Below are positions 39,912 through 42,520 of a DNA stretch of 42,520 nucleotides, piece by piece; within the stretch, counting starts at the first letter, position 1, and each line of letters starts with the position of its first letter. Position numbers and translations under genes: made by a program. Origin of the DNA: Rhodanobacteraceae bacterium (GTDB lineage: Bacteria > Pseudomonadota > Gammaproteobacteria > Xanthomonadales > SZUA-5). The notes under the pieces were generated by a model. That model saw nothing but the letters and a program-made list of their open reading frames with translations. It was not told the origin of the DNA and ran no database searches. The DNA is taken from contig JADKFD010000048.1 of NCBI GenBank assembly GCA_016717705.1, positions 1-42,520 on the forward strand, in the 5' to 3' direction.

Positions 39912-41849
39912 ATGGTTCGGATCGAATCCCGCAGAGGACTGCCCCGCTTGAACGCAGGCATCGATAGCCGCACCGCCCGACTTCTGGTCATTGCGACCGC
40001 CCTTCTATACGGGGCAGCGCACCTGGCCTGGTACGGGACCACGCCACTCGGTGGGTTCCCGGTGCTGGACGGCCGCGAAATCCTGGAACTGGCCAAGGCC
40101 ATCGCGGCTGGAACGCTACCTGCCGAGCCCTTCTATCGGGCACCGCTGTATCCGGCCGTCATCGCCTTGTTCATCAAGCTGGGCATTCCCGAAGCCTTCC
40201 TGCCGGACGCGGCACGGCTGCTCAACCTGCTGGCGCACGTCGCGTCGGCCACCCTGGTCTTCGAGTTGTCGCGGCGGGTGTTTGTCGATCTGCGCGCTGG
40301 CGTGCTCGGCGGCCTGATGTATGCGCTGTATCCAGTCGCACTGCACTTCGCCGGCGATCCGCTGGACATCACCTTGGCCGCCACGCTGGCGCTGGCGGCG
40401 ACGCTGGCGGCGTGGATCGCGTGGGAACGGACCTCGGTACGGGCTGCAGCGCTGGCGGCGGTGCTGCTGGCGCTGGCCGCGCTTGCGCGCCCCAACTTCC
40501 TGCTGTGTCTGCCGGCGTTGCTGTTCTGGTTTGCACTCATCGCTTGGCGCAATCGCCCCGCGCTGCGCCTGGTCGTCGCCGGGGTATTGGGCGCCGCGCT
40601 GGTACTGGGCAGCATGGGCTTGGTCAACCTGATCGTCGGCAAGCAGTTCCGCCTGCTGCCGTGGCAGGGCAGCCATGCGATCTGGGACGCCAATGGGCCC
40701 GGCGTGACCGGACTCTTTTACCAGCACACGATTTCGATCCCTGATCTGGTGCCCGGCACCAATCCGGCCCGCGCCGAAGCGGAAATCCTGTATTGCCGCG
40801 ATCGACCGTGTGCGGACGGCATCGATATCGACGACTTCCAGGCGTACTGGCGCGGTCGTTGGGTCGACTACGTCGTTGCCCATCCCGGCGAGTGGCTCCA
40901 GCTGATGGCCAGCAAGACCTGGTACCTGGTCAACAACTATGAGCAGTACAACAACAAGACCTACTGGTTCCACAAGGACCGCGCGCCCTGGTTGCGCTGG
41001 AACCCGCTCTGCTGGGCGCTGATCCTGGCACTGGCGGCCGGTGCCGCGTGGCTGCCGATGCGTCCGGGGGCGCGCCAGTTGTTCCTGCTGCTGGCCGGTG
41101 CGTACGCCTGCGGACTGCTGCTGTATTTCGTCAGCGCGCGCTTCCGCGTGCCGATGGCTGGCTGGCTGTGTGTGCTGGCGGGTGGTTGGGCCACCCTGAT
41201 CACGCATTGGCGGCAGTCTCCCAGTGGCCCGCCGGCCGCCGTATTTGCCGGAATGATCACCGCTGTGGCCGTTGCTGCCACTGCGGCTGTCCCGGTCGCA
41301 GAATCGCTGCGCCAGGGTACGGTCAGTGAAGACTGGGCGCTGGTTGCCAGCGCCTCGCTGGCAGCGGGAAAGTGGCAAGAGGCCGAACAGTGGGCGCAGA
41401 AAGTCATTGAGCGAAACCCCGAGCGTACCGTGGCCATCGCCCTGGTATGTTCGGCGCGCCTGTACGCCTGGGAACAAAGTTCGACCGCCGCGCGACCACC
41501 AAGGGATTGGTTGGAACAGTCACTGGCTTACTGCACAGCCGGGTCGAGCGGTTCCGACCGCGCCACCTACAACGCGGCATTTTTCCAGGCGGGACTGTGT
41601 CGGCACGAAGACGCGGTGCAGACCTGGGTGCGTCTGCGCGAATCAAAACTCGTCGGTGAACTCTCCCGCAGCGCACTTGCAGCGGTCGGCCGCGCGCCAC
41701 CCCGCGCCGACGATGCGCTCGTCGGCATTGCCGAAATGAAGTCCAAGCCGACGGCTCAGCTGCTTCCAGGTCAGCGGTCGATACTCGATGCAGTCAATGC
41801 CGTGGGCTGTTTAGCATCAACCGGGAAACCCGGCGATCCGGGAAGCTGA
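39912..41849 (+). CDS. ArnT/PMT-type membrane glycosyltransferase (GT39-like), partial match
   Basis: 645-aa polytopic protein. The N-terminal half has about ten hydrophobic helices (LLVIATALLYGAAHLAWYGT; LAATLALAATLAAWIAW; LLVIAT etc.). The first loop contains FPVLDGREILELAKAIAAGT with acidic residues and FYRAPLYPAVIALFIKL, as in dolichyl-phosphate-mannose and ArnT-type transferases that use polyprenyl-phosphate sugars. The C-terminal ~170 residues (after LITHWRQSP) look soluble and helical, with TPR-like ALVASASLAAGKWQEAEQWA and VIERNPERTVAIALV. Sugar and acceptor unknown. It follows the methyltransferase by 54 bp. Confidence 0.75.
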   Translation: MVRIESRRGLPRLNAGIDSRTARLLVIATALLYGAAHLAWYGTTPLGGFPVLDGREILELAKAIAAGTLPAEPFYRAPLYPAVIALFIKLGIPEAFLPDAARLLNLLAHVASATLVFELSRRVFVDLRAGVLGGLMYALYPVALHFAGDPLDITLAATLALAATLAAWIAWERTSVRAAALAAVLLALAALARPNFLLCLPALLFWFALIAWRNRPALRLVVAGVLGAALVLGSMGLVNLIVGKQFRLLPWQGSHAIWDANGPGVTGLFYQHTISIPDLVPGTNPARAEAEILYCRDRPCADGIDIDDFQAYWRGRWVDYVVAHPGEWLQLMASKTWYLVNNYEQYNNKTYWFHKDRAPWLRWNPLCWALILALAAGAAWLPMRPGARQLFLLLAGAYACGLLLYFVSARFRVPMAGWLCVLAGGWATLITHWRQSPSGPPAAVFAGMITAVAVAATAAVPVAESLRQGTVSEDWALVASASLAAGKWQEAEQWAQKVIERNPERTVAIALVCSARLYAWEQSSTAARPPRDWLEQSLAYCTAGSSGSDRATYNAAFFQAGLCRHEDAVQTWVRLRESKLVGELSRSALAAVGRAPPRADDALVGIAEMKSKPTAQLLPGQRSILDAVNAVGCLASTGKPGDPGS

Positions 41850-41987
41850 TCAGGGCGCACCAGCAATCGTTCACTTTGTCGAGGCGGTCAATTCCGCGGT
41901 TCATTGTTCCCGCCGCGTCGTTCCCTTCCTCGGCTTCGCAGCTCAGGCTGCGATCTTCGGACCGCGATTGGCGACAGGCGCGGAGGG

Positions 41988-42520
41988 TCACAGGGCGCCT
42001 CGCAGAACCCTTTCTGAGAGCCCCTGGTTGCTGGCCGGGCGTTCGCACACCAGGAAGATGCTGGAACAAAGATCAGGGTAAAGCTGACCAAGCTGGTAAC
42101 AGCCTTCCAGGTATTCCGGCGAGATGATGTCGGTCTGCAACAGCCGATCCCATTGATTGGCCAGCGCCTTGAAGAAGATGCCGCCGCGGTGGACGACAGC
42201 CAATCCTGCGGCTCGGGCGTCACGCTCGAGCGTATCCAACGCGTAAGTGCACCGGTGTCCATGTGCCGCCTCAGCCGGGGTCACCGCCGCGTTGTGCGCG
42301 ATCAGGCCCATTTTCACCGCGATCTGCCGGGAAGGCGCATTGGCGTTGGGACATGCGAGGAACAGCCGTCCGCGACTGGACAACCATTCGTCGTTGATGC
42401 GTCTGAGCACCTTGACCGGATCATCCAGATGTTCGAGGACGTGGGTCATGATGACGTTGTCGTATTGGCGTTCCAGCCGTGCAGTCTCGAACGGCGAGTT
42501 GACGAACTGCGCCTGCGCGC
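41988..42520 (-). CDS. Class I SAM-dependent methyltransferase, 5' part outside window
   Basis: C-terminal ~177 residues of a methyltransferase of the Methyltransf_23 type. The visible part starts AQFVNSPFETARLERQYDNV and continues IMTHVLEHLDDPVKVLRRIN, GRLFLACPNANAPSRQIAVK and YALDTLERDARAAGLAVVHR. The SAM-binding glycine motif lies beyond the right edge. The frame is open across the edge (ATG 42447 is internal). It is convergent with the glycosyltransferase gene; the 138-bp gap between them shows nothing recognisable. Confidence 0.85.
   Translation of the reverse strand, partial: AQAQFVNSPFETARLERQYDNVIMTHVLEHLDDPVKVLRRINDEWLSSRGRLFLACPNANAPSRQIAVKMGLIAHNAAVTPAEAAHGHRCTYALDTLERDARAAGLAVVHRGGIFFKALANQWDRLLQTDIISPEYLEGCYQLGQLYPDLCSSIFLVCERPASNQGLSERVLRGAL

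Overview
The window is a GC-rich bacterial chromosome segment. Gene content and gene style (rpmH-rnpA-yidC, MacB-type ABC export, RND efflux with a TetR regulator, a glgP-glgB-glgX-malQ operon, SrkA, MenI-like thioesterase, cytochrome b561) together with dense REP-like palindromes point to a gammaproteobacterium of the Xanthomonadales/Lysobacterales type. That assignment is inferred from gene and repeat style only; no rRNA gene is present.

Layout. 1-1400: minus-strand rpmH, rnpA and yidC (3' part outside the window) behind a near-consensus promoter. 1.6-3.9 kb: a PEBP-family protein divergent from a lipoprotein cardiolipin-synthase-like phospholipase D. 4.1-9.3 kb: an ABC export operon (ATPase, double-module HlyD adaptor, lipoprotein adaptor, MacB-like permease). 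9.5-12.8 kb: a histidine phosphatase and a lipoprotein M3 oligopeptidase. 13.1-19.9 kb: a TetR regulator and an RND tripartite pump (TolC-like, adaptor, permease); near-identical palindromes overlap both promoters. 20.0-20.9 kb: a decayed glutaminase. 21.0-29.5 kb: a minus-strand glycogen and alpha-glucan degradation/branching operon in which every junction overlaps by 4-8 bp. 29.8-32.0 kb: a DJ-1/PfpI-like protein and a sterol-desaturase-family membrane protein. 32.1-37.8 kb: minus-strand genes for a TMEM43-like protein, a DUF1287 protein, SrkA kinase, a MenI-like thioesterase and two secreted proteins. 38.0-42.5 kb: a broken SirB-like gene, cytochrome b561, two SAM methyltransferases and a glycosyltransferase of the PMT/ArnT type.

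The most unusual content is the repeats rather than any one gene. There are two well-defined families of paired inverted hairpins. Family A has GTAGGAGCG ends and a conserved, asymmetric 24-nt spacer. Family B has GTAGGTCACGTTG ends and hairpin tips that differ in sequence but always stay self-complementary. A third, looser class consists of 7-8-nt-period tandem repeats arranged as inverted arms. Their sequences differ from locus to locus, but the 5' arm is always G-rich and C-poor and the 3' arm the reverse. Three of these elements are read as protein: one family A element in glgB, one heptad palindrome in glgX, and one heptad element that replaces the C-terminus of the TolC-like protein.

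Several genes carry single-base frameshifts or in-frame stops (double adaptor, dcp-like peptidase, RND adaptor, RND permease, DUF1287 protein). Two others carry several lesions (glutaminase, SirB-like). The first group may be real decay or residual sequencing errors, and the sequence alone cannot settle which. The second group looks like true pseudogenes, because nearby kilobases of glg sequence are intact.
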